Positions 46,847-55,649 of a stretch of 64,000 nt of DNA are shown in pieces (the stretch's first letter is position 1; each line of letters starts with the position of its first letter). The translations under genes were made by a program, and so were the position numbers. The stretch spans positions 744,001 through 808,000 of the forward strand of contig NZ_SJOD01000001.1 in assembly GCF_004331175.1 (NCBI RefSeq). The letters run 5' to 3'. The stretch comes from Acinetobacter sp. ANC 4178 (GTDB lineage Bacteria; Pseudomonadota; Gammaproteobacteria; Pseudomonadales; Moraxellaceae). Below the pieces are notes generated by a model. The model ran no database searches. It was not told where the DNA came from and saw only the letters and a program-made list of their open reading frames with translations.

Positions 46847-49084
46847 TTATCTTGGGGTAATGCCAAAACTGCTACGAATATTCCCGCCAGTGAACACCAT
46901 TGTGCCTAAATTCTGCGCTCGATCTGCTGTCGGGTATAAATTTACATCGGCTTTTAAAACCCCAGCAGCCTGATTAGTTGGATTTAAACGAATGTTATTA
47001 TTAAATTTAACCTGATCCTTCTCTACTAAAATTTTGGCATTCAAATCAAGTTCACCTTGAATTCGGTCAAAACCAATCGTTGCATTGTCTTGAACATTGG
47101 TCAAATGTAGATAGTTTTTATTGGTGGTGGCATCTGAAGCATTTAGCTTAATATTGCCTTGAATGGCTAAATGGTTATCTGCTGCAGTGCCCGGTAAGAT
47201 ATTCAATTGTGCGGAAGAATCCAAACGCAATGCCAATCCGAATAACACATCATCCGTATTGGTAAAACTATTGACTGGAACAAAACAATTTAAGCTTGTG
47301 GTTGCGGCATTGGCACAGGCAGCAGCTTCATAGCGACTCCCTGGTAGCTGCCCTAATGCAATCTCGGCACCCATTGCAATGACTAAACGCGGCATGTCTA
47401 ATTTAATGCCTGATTGTTCCATTGCCAGTACGCCTTGCGCATCCATAAAGAAATCAATATTGCGTAGCCCCGTATAGTAGTTCACCTCTTCCGCAGTATT
47501 GAAACTATTCGGAGCACCATCAATCAAAATAATCGAAGTAGTTTTAGTGCCTGCTGCATCACGTCCCTGTGTGGACATGGTTAAACCGAAACCAATGGCT
47601 TCAGCATTATTTGCACCATAAGTCATGCCGTATAAACCTAAATTGGCATTCAAATTATAAATGGGAATGCCCAGCCCCCATGTTGCACTTTGGGTCGTAA
47701 TTTGATGGCTTGCATCATTACTGTTATTGGCAATAAATTTGGCATTGCGTGCAATGGCTTGGAAATCCATGCCCCGTACTGCAATTGCGACAGCATTCTG
47801 TGCATTATTACTTAAATTATAACGACCAATGCCTGCTTGCTTACCCAATAGTTTGGCAATATTTTGCCCAATTTCAAACTCTAATGATTTGGTTTGCACC
47901 GCATTAATATAAATGTCACCAAAATTAATATAGGCCAAATTATTATTGGCTACCAAACTAGCACCACTTTGAGTCCGAATTTGTAATGGGGTTAAATTAC
48001 CAAACTCTATGGCATAAGAATTCTTACCCGTATGCCCAAGCTCAAATTTTGTTCCTTCCGCAGTCACGACTCCAGATGCATTTTTCTCATCACGGGTAAA
48101 ACTGGTTTTCACATTCAGATGTAACCCCGTTGAACCCGTCATTTGAGTGCTTGACGTTGAAGCTCCTTCTGCACCACCCAAATTCGTGCGGTCAGCATTG
48201 ACCGAGATTTCTGCATCTCGGAGTCGTCCAGATGCACCTAAACGAATAATGGAATTGAGTTGGTCTGTATTCTCATTGGCGGTATACGATTTTCCATCAT
48301 TGCCGACATTGGTTTTATACCGCACATCAATATTAAACCCTGGTCGCGTCTTACCCGGATTATCCAAATCTTGAACACGTTCAAGGACAACTTCATTCAC
48401 TGTGCTATCTGAAGCATTTGGAGAGTTTGTCGATAACACCATGCCTTTATTGGCATCTAAATATAAATAACCAGTCCCTTTAAAATTAAAGTTAAAATCT
48501 TTTAGAATAAATTGGTTATATTGATTACCATTTTTTAGCGTGTGGAAAATATTGGCATTTTGCAGACCAAATTCCAAATAGGCTTTATCTTTTGAGTTAA
48601 ATAAACCACTCCGCGTTTCTAAGACAAAATTCATCGGTGCCCGATTTTGCAGAGTTAAAGCACCCAAGGTGTTTTGGTTCGCGCAATCTGCACCACGCGT
48701 ACCATCGCCACACACAGCCACTTTGGCAATATGAATATTGGCAGGATTAACCACTGCCTCTATCCGCATTCCGGTTTTATTGGCATTGGTGCCCACATCA
48801 AGCTTAACTTTTCCGCCAATTTTATTATTATCAATTTTACTCACTTCAATATTATTCAAGGAAAGATTCAGATTCCCTGAAGTACCATTTGAGAAATTGG
48901 TATTGTCTTTCCAATTTAATTGGTCAATGGTTACTCGGTCTGTTTCATAACTTAAGCTAATTCCATCCTGCCCTGAAACAGTACGCAAGCTTTGATCTGA
49001 AAGTGCTTCTAAAGCATAAATCTGCTGCGCCAATAAAACACTTGAAGCCAACACACTGAGTTTTATAATTTTGTTTGTACTCAT
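46847..49084 (-). CDS. large exported beta-rich protein with post-signal LSDQSLRTVSGQ motif (third of operon)
   Basis: The biggest of the four (745 aa). Signal peptide to about QQIYA (residue 24), then LEALSDQSLRTVSGQDGISL (residues 25-44). The mature region consists of many short alternating strands with repeated phrases of the type LxIxNAxI/F, NLNAKI, GxIKLNA, suggesting a repetitive beta structure such as a beta-helix or beta-barrel. One Cys pair (CGDGTRGADC) and a second (CANAATTSLNC) suggest disulfides. The last residues, RSSFGITPR, do not end in the Phe typical of porins. AGGA lies 8 bases before the ATG. Function unknown. A 25-base stretch coding for its LSDQ motif is identical to one in the first gene. 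Confidence 0.7.
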   Translation of the reverse strand: MSTNKIIKLSVLASSVLLAQQIYALEALSDQSLRTVSGQDGISLSYETDRVTIDQLNWKDNTNFSNGTSGNLNLSLNNIEVSKIDNNKIGGKVKLDVGTNANKTGMRIEAVVNPANIHIAKVAVCGDGTRGADCANQNTLGALTLQNRAPMNFVLETRSGLFNSKDKAYLEFGLQNANIFHTLKNGNQYNQFILKDFNFNFKGTGYLYLDANKGMVLSTNSPNASDSTVNEVVLERVQDLDNPGKTRPGFNIDVRYKTNVGNDGKSYTANENTDQLNSIIRLGASGRLRDAEISVNADRTNLGGAEGASTSSTQMTGSTGLHLNVKTSFTRDEKNASGVVTAEGTKFELGHTGKNSYAIEFGNLTPLQIRTQSGASLVANNNLAYINFGDIYINAVQTKSLEFEIGQNIAKLLGKQAGIGRYNLSNNAQNAVAIAVRGMDFQAIARNAKFIANNSNDASHQITTQSATWGLGIPIYNLNANLGLYGMTYGANNAEAIGFGLTMSTQGRDAAGTKTTSIILIDGAPNSFNTAEEVNYYTGLRNIDFFMDAQGVLAMEQSGIKLDMPRLVIAMGAEIALGQLPGSRYEAAACANAATTSLNCFVPVNSFTNTDDVLFGLALRLDSSAQLNILPGTAADNHLAIQGNIKLNASDATTNKNYLHLTNVQDNATIGFDRIQGELDLNAKILVEKDQVKFNNNIRLNPTNQAAGVLKADVNLYPTADRAQNLGTMVFTGGNIRSSFGITPR

Positions 49085-49107
49085 TCACAGTTCCTTATGT
49101 GATTGAA

Positions 49108-49725
49108 TTAACAACGTGACGTTGCAGTAGAATTACAGCTAAAAAACTTCATTGTTCCCGATAGGGCTAAATTTCCATGCATATTTAAGCCAGTAAAGCC
49201 AGTCTCTAAACCACGATCAAACACAGACTCATGCGATGAACTATAAGTGGTTTGCTTTAAATAACCTTTTTGCGCATCACTCGTACCTGTATCTTTTTCA
49301 ATCGCCAGCGCCTCAAAACCAAAATTACGAATCTGGATCGGATATCCGTCTAGAAAAGTCACTTTCATTGCTGTTTTATAGCCTGCACTGGTGGTTACTG
49401 TTGTGCCATCCAATTGAAATTTATCGATCGCAATTGTGCCCTGTATTTTTTTGAAAACCAGCCAATATAAGTTTCCACTGGCATCTTTACGATTACTCAC
49501 GTTAAAAGCTAAACGGCAAAATTCATTACCTGCACCATTACAGGAATACTCATAAGGGACTTCAGTAGTATTGGTCGGCAAGTTATGGTTTAAAGAAAAT
49601 GACCAACTTAAATCTGCCCCGCCTTGTCCACGTATATTCGATAATTGGTTCGCATCTAATGCATCTAAGGCTGCCGAAGCATACTGAGAACTCAACATTA
49701 GGGCAGCAAGAATATAATGTTTCAT
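49108..49725 (-). CDS. small exported protein with post-signal LDANQLSNIRGQ motif (second of operon)
   Basis: A 205-aa exported protein. Short signal to YASA (residue 18), then LDALDANQLSNIRGQGGADL (residues 20-39), the family motif. The mature chain is beta-rich, with one internal pair CNGAGNEFC and a C-terminal pair SCNSTATSRC, a Cys-ending C-terminus like the 447-aa protein. Its AAGGAG Shine-Dalgarno sequence overlaps the TAA stop of the preceding gene, so the two are translationally coupled. It may be a minor subunit of whatever the cluster builds; this is inference. Confidence 0.7.
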   Translation of the reverse strand: MKHYILAALMLSSQYASAALDALDANQLSNIRGQGGADLSWSFSLNHNLPTNTTEVPYEYSCNGAGNEFCRLAFNVSNRKDASGNLYWLVFKKIQGTIAIDKFQLDGTTVTTSAGYKTAMKVTFLDGYPIQIRNFGFEALAIEKDTGTSDAQKGYLKQTTYSSSHESVFDRGLETGFTGLNMHGNLALSGTMKFFSCNSTATSRC

Positions 49726-49735
49726 CTATTTCTCC

Positions 49736-51133
49736 TTATAGCCCTGTTGTCGTAATTTTCAGATGTTGAATTAACATTCCATCGATCGCTGCGGACCCTA
49801 AATTGGTCTTGGTTCCTGTTGGAGTAACAAAACTCACCCCTATCGCATTGGTACTAGTATCTGCTTTTAAAAATTTATTGTTATTGGTAAAGCCTACCGT
49901 ACCAATTGAAATACTGCCGTGTGTGGCGGTATTTCCCTGATAGGTTTGTCCCATCGTGATTGGGTCACCACAGTATTGGACATTACAAGTTGAACCCTTA
50001 TACGCCGAAGTTGTACCAGCTGCCAATGCCGTATAATCGGTATAAATTTGTTGATAAACATTGGCTTTATTTGGAATACGGGTCAATTCAATCACAAAGT
50101 TTTGCCCATCTGCTGCGGTATCAACAATCAAGGGTTGATAGACACTGCCTAATACCAAGTTAATATTTGGGCTATATAAAAACACGCCATCGTTTGCATT
50201 AAAATTGGGTGCTGAGGTTTTAGAAATTGCAGGAGTGGTTAAATCGTTAGTTATATCTGTGGCTAAAGTTTCGGCCGTACTAATACGTAATGCCTTAGAT
50301 TTATCTTCAGTTGCAGCGGTTGGATTATCATTGGTATTTAATCGAATGAGTGCTGCTAAACCTAAAGTATTGTTATAAGACGTTGGCAGCGATGAACTTG
50401 CTGCTCCCCCCAAAGTCTGAAATAACTTTAAATTCGAACCATTCAAAGACAGACCATTCGCTACCATTTGCAGTCTTAAACGACTGTCTAAACCATTTAA
50501 ATTTGCTGGTGCACCATTTTTAGCATCGACAGGTGCAGCCACCAAAGGATTACGTGCAAAGAAATCTCCCCACAAGCCCAGTTTAATATTATTATCCGCT
50601 GCGGTATTGGCGGCACCATCAAGGACATAGGGTGCTTCTAAAGATAAATAACTAAAATCCTGTGCAATCCCTGCAAAGTCATATACCACCCGATTTGCGG
50701 TAGTACTAATAGACTTCACACTAAATACCCAAGGATTGGTTTCTTGTCCCCAATTAAAGCCCAGATTACTAAAACGAGAATTTAAATTACTGTCCGATGC
50801 AGACAAAGCTAAACCATAAAGAAAGACATCTGCTTTTTTTGCACCCGCGGTTTTAGCCGTATCTGAAAGTGGCCCTACGGGAATAAAACGCACAAACCCT
50901 GTGTCATAGTTACGATTGGCTAAACGCGTTTGATTCTGTGCCGCGGTTAAACCATCTTCGGCAGTTTGAAATACCATTTTGAAATTTTCAGGCAGAATAG
51001 CAATGCCTTCGCCAGTAGAATTACTTAATGCTTGATCTGAAAGTGCTTCTAAAGCAAAACTATAAGAACAACAGAGCCCAATCATGCTCGCCAGCAATGT
51101 TTTACGCAAAATTGTCGTATGCCGATCCGTCAT
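49736..51133 (-). CDS. exported beta-rich protein with post-signal LSDQALSNSTGE motif (first of operon)
   Basis: First gene of the four (465 aa). Signal peptide to about YSFA (residue 27), then LEALSDQALSNSTGEGIAIL (residues 28-47). The motif reads GE here rather than GQ. The remainder is beta-rich and Asn/Ala/Thr-rich, with a single pair CNVQYC and a C-terminus HLKITTTGL. Phrases such as GFVRFIPVGPLSDTAKTAGAKKADVFLYGLAL suggest a large extracellular or periplasmic fold. GGAAGG lies about 5 bases upstream of the ATG. I find no known catalytic motif. About 280 bases of non-coding DNA lie upstream, between this start and dcd. Confidence 0.7.
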   Translation of the reverse strand: MTDRHTTILRKTLLASMIGLCCSYSFALEALSDQALSNSTGEGIAILPENFKMVFQTAEDGLTAAQNQTRLANRNYDTGFVRFIPVGPLSDTAKTAGAKKADVFLYGLALSASDSNLNSRFSNLGFNWGQETNPWVFSVKSISTTANRVVYDFAGIAQDFSYLSLEAPYVLDGAANTAADNNIKLGLWGDFFARNPLVAAPVDAKNGAPANLNGLDSRLRLQMVANGLSLNGSNLKLFQTLGGAASSSLPTSYNNTLGLAALIRLNTNDNPTAATEDKSKALRISTAETLATDITNDLTTPAISKTSAPNFNANDGVFLYSPNINLVLGSVYQPLIVDTAADGQNFVIELTRIPNKANVYQQIYTDYTALAAGTTSAYKGSTCNVQYCGDPITMGQTYQGNTATHGSISIGTVGFTNNNKFLKADTSTNAIGVSFVTPTGTKTNLGSAAIDGMLIQHLKITTTGL

Positions 51134-51284
51134 CGCGACCTTCCTTGTTATTTGATGCTCCGCACCATTATTTTGTTCATCCTAGACTTGGTTATGCTTT
51201 GTTTTACTGTCAAATGCTTCCCTATTAGGCACATTTCACCAAGACATTTTTAATCCTCATTATGCTGAATAATTACACGATTGC

Positions 51285-51317
51285 AAAAAAAACTCGGAAA
51301 ATGCCGACATTTTCCGA
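51285..51317 (-). terminator. second terminator downstream of dcd
   Basis: A perfect 9-bp stem TCGGAAAAT/ATTTTCCGA (51294-51302 with 51309-51317) is followed on the minus strand by G and a run of eight T. It backs up the terminator at 51354-51384, insulating the secreted protein operon from dcd. Confidence 0.8.
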
Positions 51318-51353
51318 TGAATGAAGATTCAGTGTGGCCCATTTTTTAATCAT

Positions 51354-51384
51354 AAAAAAAACCTATTTGACTGAACAAATAGGT
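51354..51384. terminator. terminator directly after dcd
   Basis: ACCTATTTG (51361-51369) pairs with CAAATAGGT (51376-51384), 6-nt loop, with an A-run on its left that becomes a T-run on the minus strand. Confidence 0.85.
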
Positions 51385-51412
51385 TTTTAGCGATACAACA
51401 ACTTACTGCGAA

Positions 51413-51982
51413 TTAGGCTTTCGGTAAAGTAACACCCGTTTGCCCTTGGTACTTCCCGCCACGATCTTTGTAAGAAGTCTCACACACTTCATCACTTTCA
51501 AAAAACAGCATTTGCGCAACACCTTCACCTGCATAAATACGCGCTGGCAAATTGGTGGTGTTAGAAAATTCAAGTGTGACGTGACCTTCCCATTCTGGTT
51601 CTAACGGCGTCACGTTCACAATAATACCGCAGCGTGCATAAGTCGACTTACCAAGACACACGGTTAACACATTACGGGGAATACGGAAATATTCCACAGT
51701 ACGTGCTAAAGCAAATGAGTTCGGTGGAATGATGCAAACATCAGACTCGATATCAATAAAACTTTTTTCATCGAAATGTTTTGGATCGACAATTGCAGAG
51801 TGAACATTGGTGAACACTTTAAATTCACGTGCACAACGAACATCATAGCCATAACTCGACACGCCATAAGAAATGAGCTTTTCACCATTCTCATCCAAAC
51901 GCACCTGATTTTCCGCATACGGTTCAATCATGCCGTGTTTTTCGCTCATTTCGCGAATCCAACGATCAGACTTAATAGCCAT
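51413..51982 (-). CDS. dcd: dCTP deaminase
   Basis: Deaminates dCTP to dUTP, the main route to dUMP for thymidylate synthesis in many proteobacteria. The 189-aa chain has the trimeric dUTPase-like fold with [31 protein letters not shown] (catalytic Glu) and [15 protein letters not shown], which closes the active site. The proteobacterial mono-functional form is indicated by length and by the QGQxGVTLP end. ATG 51982. Two terminators follow it. Confidence 0.96.
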   Translation of the reverse strand: MAIKSDRWIREMSEKHGMIEPYAENQVRLDENGEKLISYGVSSYGYDVRCAREFKVFTNVHSAIVDPKHFDEKSFIDIESDVCIIPPNSFALARTVEYFRIPRNVLTVCLGKSTYARCGIIVNVTPLEPEWEGHVTLEFSNTTNLPARIYAGEGVAQMLFFESDEVCETSYKDRGGKYQGQTGVTLPKA

Positions 51983-52109
51983 TATTCTATTTCCAAAACT
52001 TCAAGCAATTCTTGCGCTGTACTTTAACTTAATTCAGCCCCAATGAAAATACGGGCACATGTGATGCTGCACACTTTGAAAATACGAATTCAATAGCGTG
52101 CTTGGAAAA

Positions 52110-52703
52110 TTAAAGGTTTAATAATGCCGAATAACTCAGCGGAATAGAAAAACTGACTAACACAACCGATGCTGTTTTTTGCAAATTAGATTTCGTTAAC
52201 CAGCGCACGCGATTGGTTGCCAAGATCGAACCAATAAAAGTCCAGAAAAAAGCAATTGGAACAATCAAAATCAGAAAGACCAACATATGTGCCATGTAAG
52301 CATCTACACTGCTCCAAACCACTGCTGGAAAAATAGCAGAAGCAAATAAAAGCGCTTTAGGATTCAACAAAGTTGCACAAAATAACTCACGCGCACGAAT
52401 GGTTGGTTGATTAAAACTTTCTTCTACATCAGCCGTTTTCCAAAGCCTAATGGCTAGAAATAAAATGTAGCTGGCACTAAAAAGTTTAAGTACAGTGGGA
52501 ATGACAGGATAATGACGCGATACGGTACCAATAATGATACCCCACACGGTAATAGAAATTAGATAACCAAATGCTTCTGCAGGAATAAGACGAAATGATT
52601 TTCGAATACCCACCTGAATACCAGATGAAGCAAGTAGAGTATTGGTAGGACCTGGGGTTAATAATAAAGAAACCACCAATCCTATAAAGAACAAAGAAAC
52701 CAT
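52110..52703 (-). CDS. LysE/RhtB family amino acid exporter
   Basis: A 197-aa inner membrane protein with about six helices. The N-terminal LLLTPGPTNTLLASSGIQVG is the LysE-family signature (PGP motif in helix 1), followed by SFRLIPAEAFGYLISI and the LLNPKALLFASAIFP block in the middle. Members export lysine, threonine, homoserine or related compounds; the substrate cannot be told here. GAGG lies 8 bases before the ATG at 52703. Downstream is dcd on the same strand, with a gap of about 130 bases. Confidence 0.88.
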   Translation of the reverse strand: MVSLFFIGLVVSLLLTPGPTNTLLASSGIQVGIRKSFRLIPAEAFGYLISITVWGIIIGTVSRHYPVIPTVLKLFSASYILFLAIRLWKTADVEESFNQPTIRARELFCATLLNPKALLFASAIFPAVVWSSVDAYMAHMLVFLILIVPIAFFWTFIGSILATNRVRWLTKSNLQKTASVVLVSFSIPLSYSALLNL

Positions 52704-53072
52704 ACCCTTACCTCACATTTGAGTGGATGAAGCGTAGTTGAATTGTTTCAATATAGCAAAAAAAATATTGTAAAGGAAAATTGTAAAAGTTTTCGGACTT
52801 TCACATACCCAATAAAAATCATCATCTTAACAATAACAAGCTTCATAAAACCTATGAGTCACGCGGTAAAGATATATGATTTTTTTGTCATAATTCATTT
52901 AATTTTCATGTCGTGCTCTACAATTTAAAACCATGATTCAGCTATTTTTTTAAGTTTATTTTCAGCTTTGTATGTAACTCTACAGCATAGCTCCTTACAG
53001 CAAAAAGGTGAATCAACTATCGTTTTTCACTTAAATCATGCACAATACCTTGTCCTGAAAAGCTGATTTCGT
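52704..53072. other. 369-base divergent intergenic region
   Basis: Separates the LysE-type exporter gene (-) from the DUF2062 gene (+). It is AT-rich. A 61-codon frame in it lacks a start site and coding character. No promoter with both hexamers, no RNA gene and no repeat is recognisable. Confidence 0.5.
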
Positions 53073-53612
53073 ATGGCAAAGAAATTTTTCCAATCGTGGC
53101 TTCCCTCTCCTGAAAAAGTCAATCAACTGAAGTTTATGCGGATTTTTGGTCAGCGCACCTTAAATCCTGTGCTTTGGTACGTCAATCGAAAATCAATTTC
53201 CCATGCGGTATTTATTGGCACTTTTTGGGGCATTCTACCTGTGCCATTTCACAGTGTATTTATTGTACTGACTGTATTACTTATTGAAGTCAATCTACCG
53301 CTGAGCTTAACCCTTGCATGGTTATCTAACCCGCTCACCGTCGTGCCTATTTTGTATTTAGGCTTCTGGTTAGGCAGTAAAATTTTCCACGTCAATATGA
53401 TTGATAAAGATATGATTTTAGGGGTATTACACCAAATTTTAAACTGGGTTAAAAACTTTGGGCATGGTCATATTGATCTACATCTGGCCAAAATTTTAGT
53501 GACAGGCTTAGTGTTAGAAGCATTGTTAACTGCATTTATTCTTTATATTTGCACACGTATTATTTGGCGATGGTCGGTGCTTCGTAAATGGAATAAAAGA
53601 CTCCATTCCTAA
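53073..53612 (+). CDS. DUF2062 membrane protein
   Basis: A 179-aa inner membrane protein. The block SHAVFIGTFWGILPVPFHSV, then LIEVNLPLSLTLAWLSNPLTVVPILYLGFWLGS, is the DUF2062 signature (small, Pro/Asn-containing membrane helices found alone or fused to glycosyltransferases). A third helix near the C-terminus is followed by a basic tail. The function is unknown. The gene is monocistronic and ends at a bidirectional terminator. Confidence 0.85.
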   Translation: MAKKFFQSWLPSPEKVNQLKFMRIFGQRTLNPVLWYVNRKSISHAVFIGTFWGILPVPFHSVFIVLTVLLIEVNLPLSLTLAWLSNPLTVVPILYLGFWLGSKIFHVNMIDKDMILGVLHQILNWVKNFGHGHIDLHLAKILVTGLVLEALLTAFILYICTRIIWRWSVLRKWNKRLHS

Positions 53613-53642
53613 AAAAGAAATACCCAACCAAAACCATCATGT

Positions 53643-53675
53643 AAAAAGGGATGTTACGATCAACATCCCTTTTTT
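53643..53675. terminator. bidirectional terminator DUF2062 / apbC
   Basis: AAAAAGGGATGTT (53643-53655) pairs with AACATCCCTTTTT (53662-53674), 6-nt loop, T-runs on both strands. Confidence 0.9.
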
Positions 53676-53682
53676 ATCAACC

Positions 53683-54936
53683 TTAAAAAATCCGATTTTT
53701 ATCTTTATCCGACTGGATTAATTGTGCTGCGATTTTTTCCGCAATCGCCAAGTAGCTTTCTGCCGCTGCATCACCTACAAGGACAGAAGGCTGACCTGCA
53801 TCTGCATTTTCGCGGATGGATGCATCAAGCGGTAAACGTCCCAAGAGTGGAATGTGATATTGCTGTGACAATTTATCACCTCCACCTGTACCGAAAATTT
53901 GCTCCTCGAAACCACAATTCGAGCAAATATGAGTCGACATATTTTCAATCACACCCATGACTGGAATTTGCACGCGGTTAAACAATTCAATACCTTTGGT
54001 CGCATCCATGAGTGCCACATTTTGTGGCGTAGTCACAATCACCGCACCCGTGACTGGAATACGCTGCGCCAAGGTTAATTGAATATCCCCCGTTCCTGGT
54101 GGCATATCAATGACCAGTACATCCAAATCTGGCCATAAAGTCTGGTTAAACAATTGCATTAATGCACCAGTCGCTTTAGGGCCACGCCATGCTACAGGGG
54201 TATTATTGTCACCGGTTAAATGCCCAATAGACAACACTGCAAGTCCATATGCATCGAGCGGTACGAAGTTTTCAGCTTCAATCATCGGGGTTTTACCAGC
54301 ATTGCCCAACATAGTTGGAATACTTGGACCATAAATGTCCGCATCTAAAACACCAACTTTTAATCCCAACTGCTGCAATGCCAAAGCCAAATTGACCGTT
54401 GTCGTAGATTTACCAACACCACCTTTGCCTGACGACACTAAAATCACATTTTGAATACGTGGATGCTTAGGCACATCACGTTGTTGTGGGGCTGCTTTGG
54501 CAATAGGTGGATTATTTGGATCTGCTTCAGGGGGCGTTGTCGCTGTTGCATCCATGACTGGCGGTAAATTGGTTTTTTCTGTTTTAGATGAGCTTGCACA
54601 GCTTTCGCCTTGCGCGTGATTATGCCCACAGCCAGCAGATTTTTCGGCATGGGCTGTTTTTTGTTGAATCACATGCATATTAAGTTCCTGAATCCCACAT
54701 TTTTCTAGAGATTCAGCCAGATCATCATGAATTTGCTGTAAATGATCGGCTTCTTCAGGGTAGGTATTAATAGTGATTTGTAATACACGACCTTGCACAT
54801 TAATTTGTGAAATACGGTCTTTTAAGGCGTGATTTGAATTCGGCAGAAGATATTGTTGTAAAACCTGCTGGATTTCTTCTTCTTTCACCTCCTGAGCGGG
54901 TGAAAAAACGGATTTAAGTGAAGAAAGCCACGACAT
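53683..54936 (-). CDS. apbC: iron-sulfur cluster carrier ATPase ApbC/Mrp
   Basis: P-loop ATPase that binds a bridging 4Fe-4S cluster as a dimer and passes it to target proteins. An N-terminal MIP18/DUF59 domain (about 15-90) is followed by a Pro/Ala linker and the Mrp/NBP35 ATPase with the deviant Walker A GKGGVGKS (residues 170-177), the DADIYGPSIPTMLG block, and the cluster-binding CSNCGF (CxxC) near 340. The linker carries a Cys/His-rich patch, AGCGHNHAQGESC (C103, H105, H107, C113), not part of the usual family. Length 417 aa; ATG 54936. metG lies upstream, about 3 kb away, as a common neighbour in this order. Confidence 0.93.
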   Translation of the reverse strand: MSWLSSLKSVFSPAQEVKEEEIQQVLQQYLLPNSNHALKDRISQINVQGRVLQITINTYPEEADHLQQIHDDLAESLEKCGIQELNMHVIQQKTAHAEKSAGCGHNHAQGESCASSSKTEKTNLPPVMDATATTPPEADPNNPPIAKAAPQQRDVPKHPRIQNVILVSSGKGGVGKSTTTVNLALALQQLGLKVGVLDADIYGPSIPTMLGNAGKTPMIEAENFVPLDAYGLAVLSIGHLTGDNNTPVAWRGPKATGALMQLFNQTLWPDLDVLVIDMPPGTGDIQLTLAQRIPVTGAVIVTTPQNVALMDATKGIELFNRVQIPVMGVIENMSTHICSNCGFEEQIFGTGGGDKLSQQYHIPLLGRLPLDASIRENADAGQPSVLVGDAAAESYLAIAEKIAAQLIQSDKDKNRIF

Positions 54937-55263
54937 ACATTTACTCCAAATCTGGATTACAGCTGAATGACATAGTTTAACGGTTATTTTCCGTTAGGTT
55001 AAGCATTTCACCGCGGCACATTGGCAATAAAACCAGAAAAAACCAAGTATTTAAGTCAGATATTATTCGACTGTGTTTTCCGCACGATCTCACGAAAATT
55101 TTAGCGGCTTATTAATGATAACCAGTTAACAATTTACATGATGTTTTATTAATCAAAACACATTAAATTTTAGAATACACATTTCAACTCATTTTACCTT
55201 TAGAGCACTTTACTCAAAACACTTGGGCAACCTACAAACCAGAAATTTAAACAGGAGACTGCT
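54937..55263. other. 327-base non-coding region before the pseudogene
   Basis: AT-rich. It holds a small inverted repeat, TAACGG/CCGTTA (54978-54983 with 54991-54996), about 40 bases upstream of the apbC start. No open frame or RNA gene is recognised. It also carries the upstream region and an intact AGGAG for the decayed gene at 55264. Confidence 0.4.
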
Positions 55264-55575
55264 ATGAAAATACGGCATATTTTAGTGTTCAGTTTAATAT
55301 GTTTCAGCATATCCCCACGTATTTAGACTGCCACGCAACAAGTGTCCAGTTTAGCTACATCGTCAGGGGGTGGTGTTACATATTGGCGATAGTTATCAAG
55401 AACTCGCAACGTATATGGGACAATCTCCCAACGCCATGAGCAGTTCAACCGTTATTGAAAATCAAAAAAATACATCGCAATGCACTATATTTATGAAATA
55501 GAAGGCAAACGCTATACCATTACTGTGGTGAATGACCGAGTTCGTCAAATCGAATGGGTCAGCTTGAATCCTTAA
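55264..55575 (+). pseudogene. decayed small exported protein (BamE/SmpA-like)
   Basis: An ATG behind a good AGGAG opens a frame (MKIRHILVFSLICFSIS...) that hits a TAG at codon 21 (55324-55326). The rest is readable with two frame changes: after the GGGGG run at 55366-55370 the +1 frame gives GVVLHIGDSYQELATYMGQ, and after the A7 run at 55464-55470 the original frame returns with HYIYEIEGKRYTITVVNDRV and ends at TAA 55575. The restored chain of about 103 aa looks like a signal peptide plus a BamE-like domain. A stop and two slips in homopolymers show inactivation, unless the slips are sequencing errors. Confidence 0.75.
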
Positions 55576-55649
55576 TGTCATTCACAACTTCAACCATCCA
55601 ACGTCCATGTCGAATGCGTACAGATTCAACCTGACCAAGATGAGTTCAA

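Noticed and set aside
46847..49084. Classical outer membrane porin
   Set aside because: The chain is beta-rich, but it does not end in the Phe/aromatic signature and lacks a recognisable porin motif; the shared N-terminal motif with three unlike proteins points elsewhere.
51208..51213. TTGACA on the minus strand as the -35 of the secreted protein operon
   Set aside because: No -10-like hexamer lies 15-19 bases downstream, so the promoter cannot be placed there.
52743..52928. 61-codon frame in the lysE-DUF2062 gap
   Set aside because: No ribosome binding site, no recognisable pattern, and AT-rich DNA gives such frames by chance.
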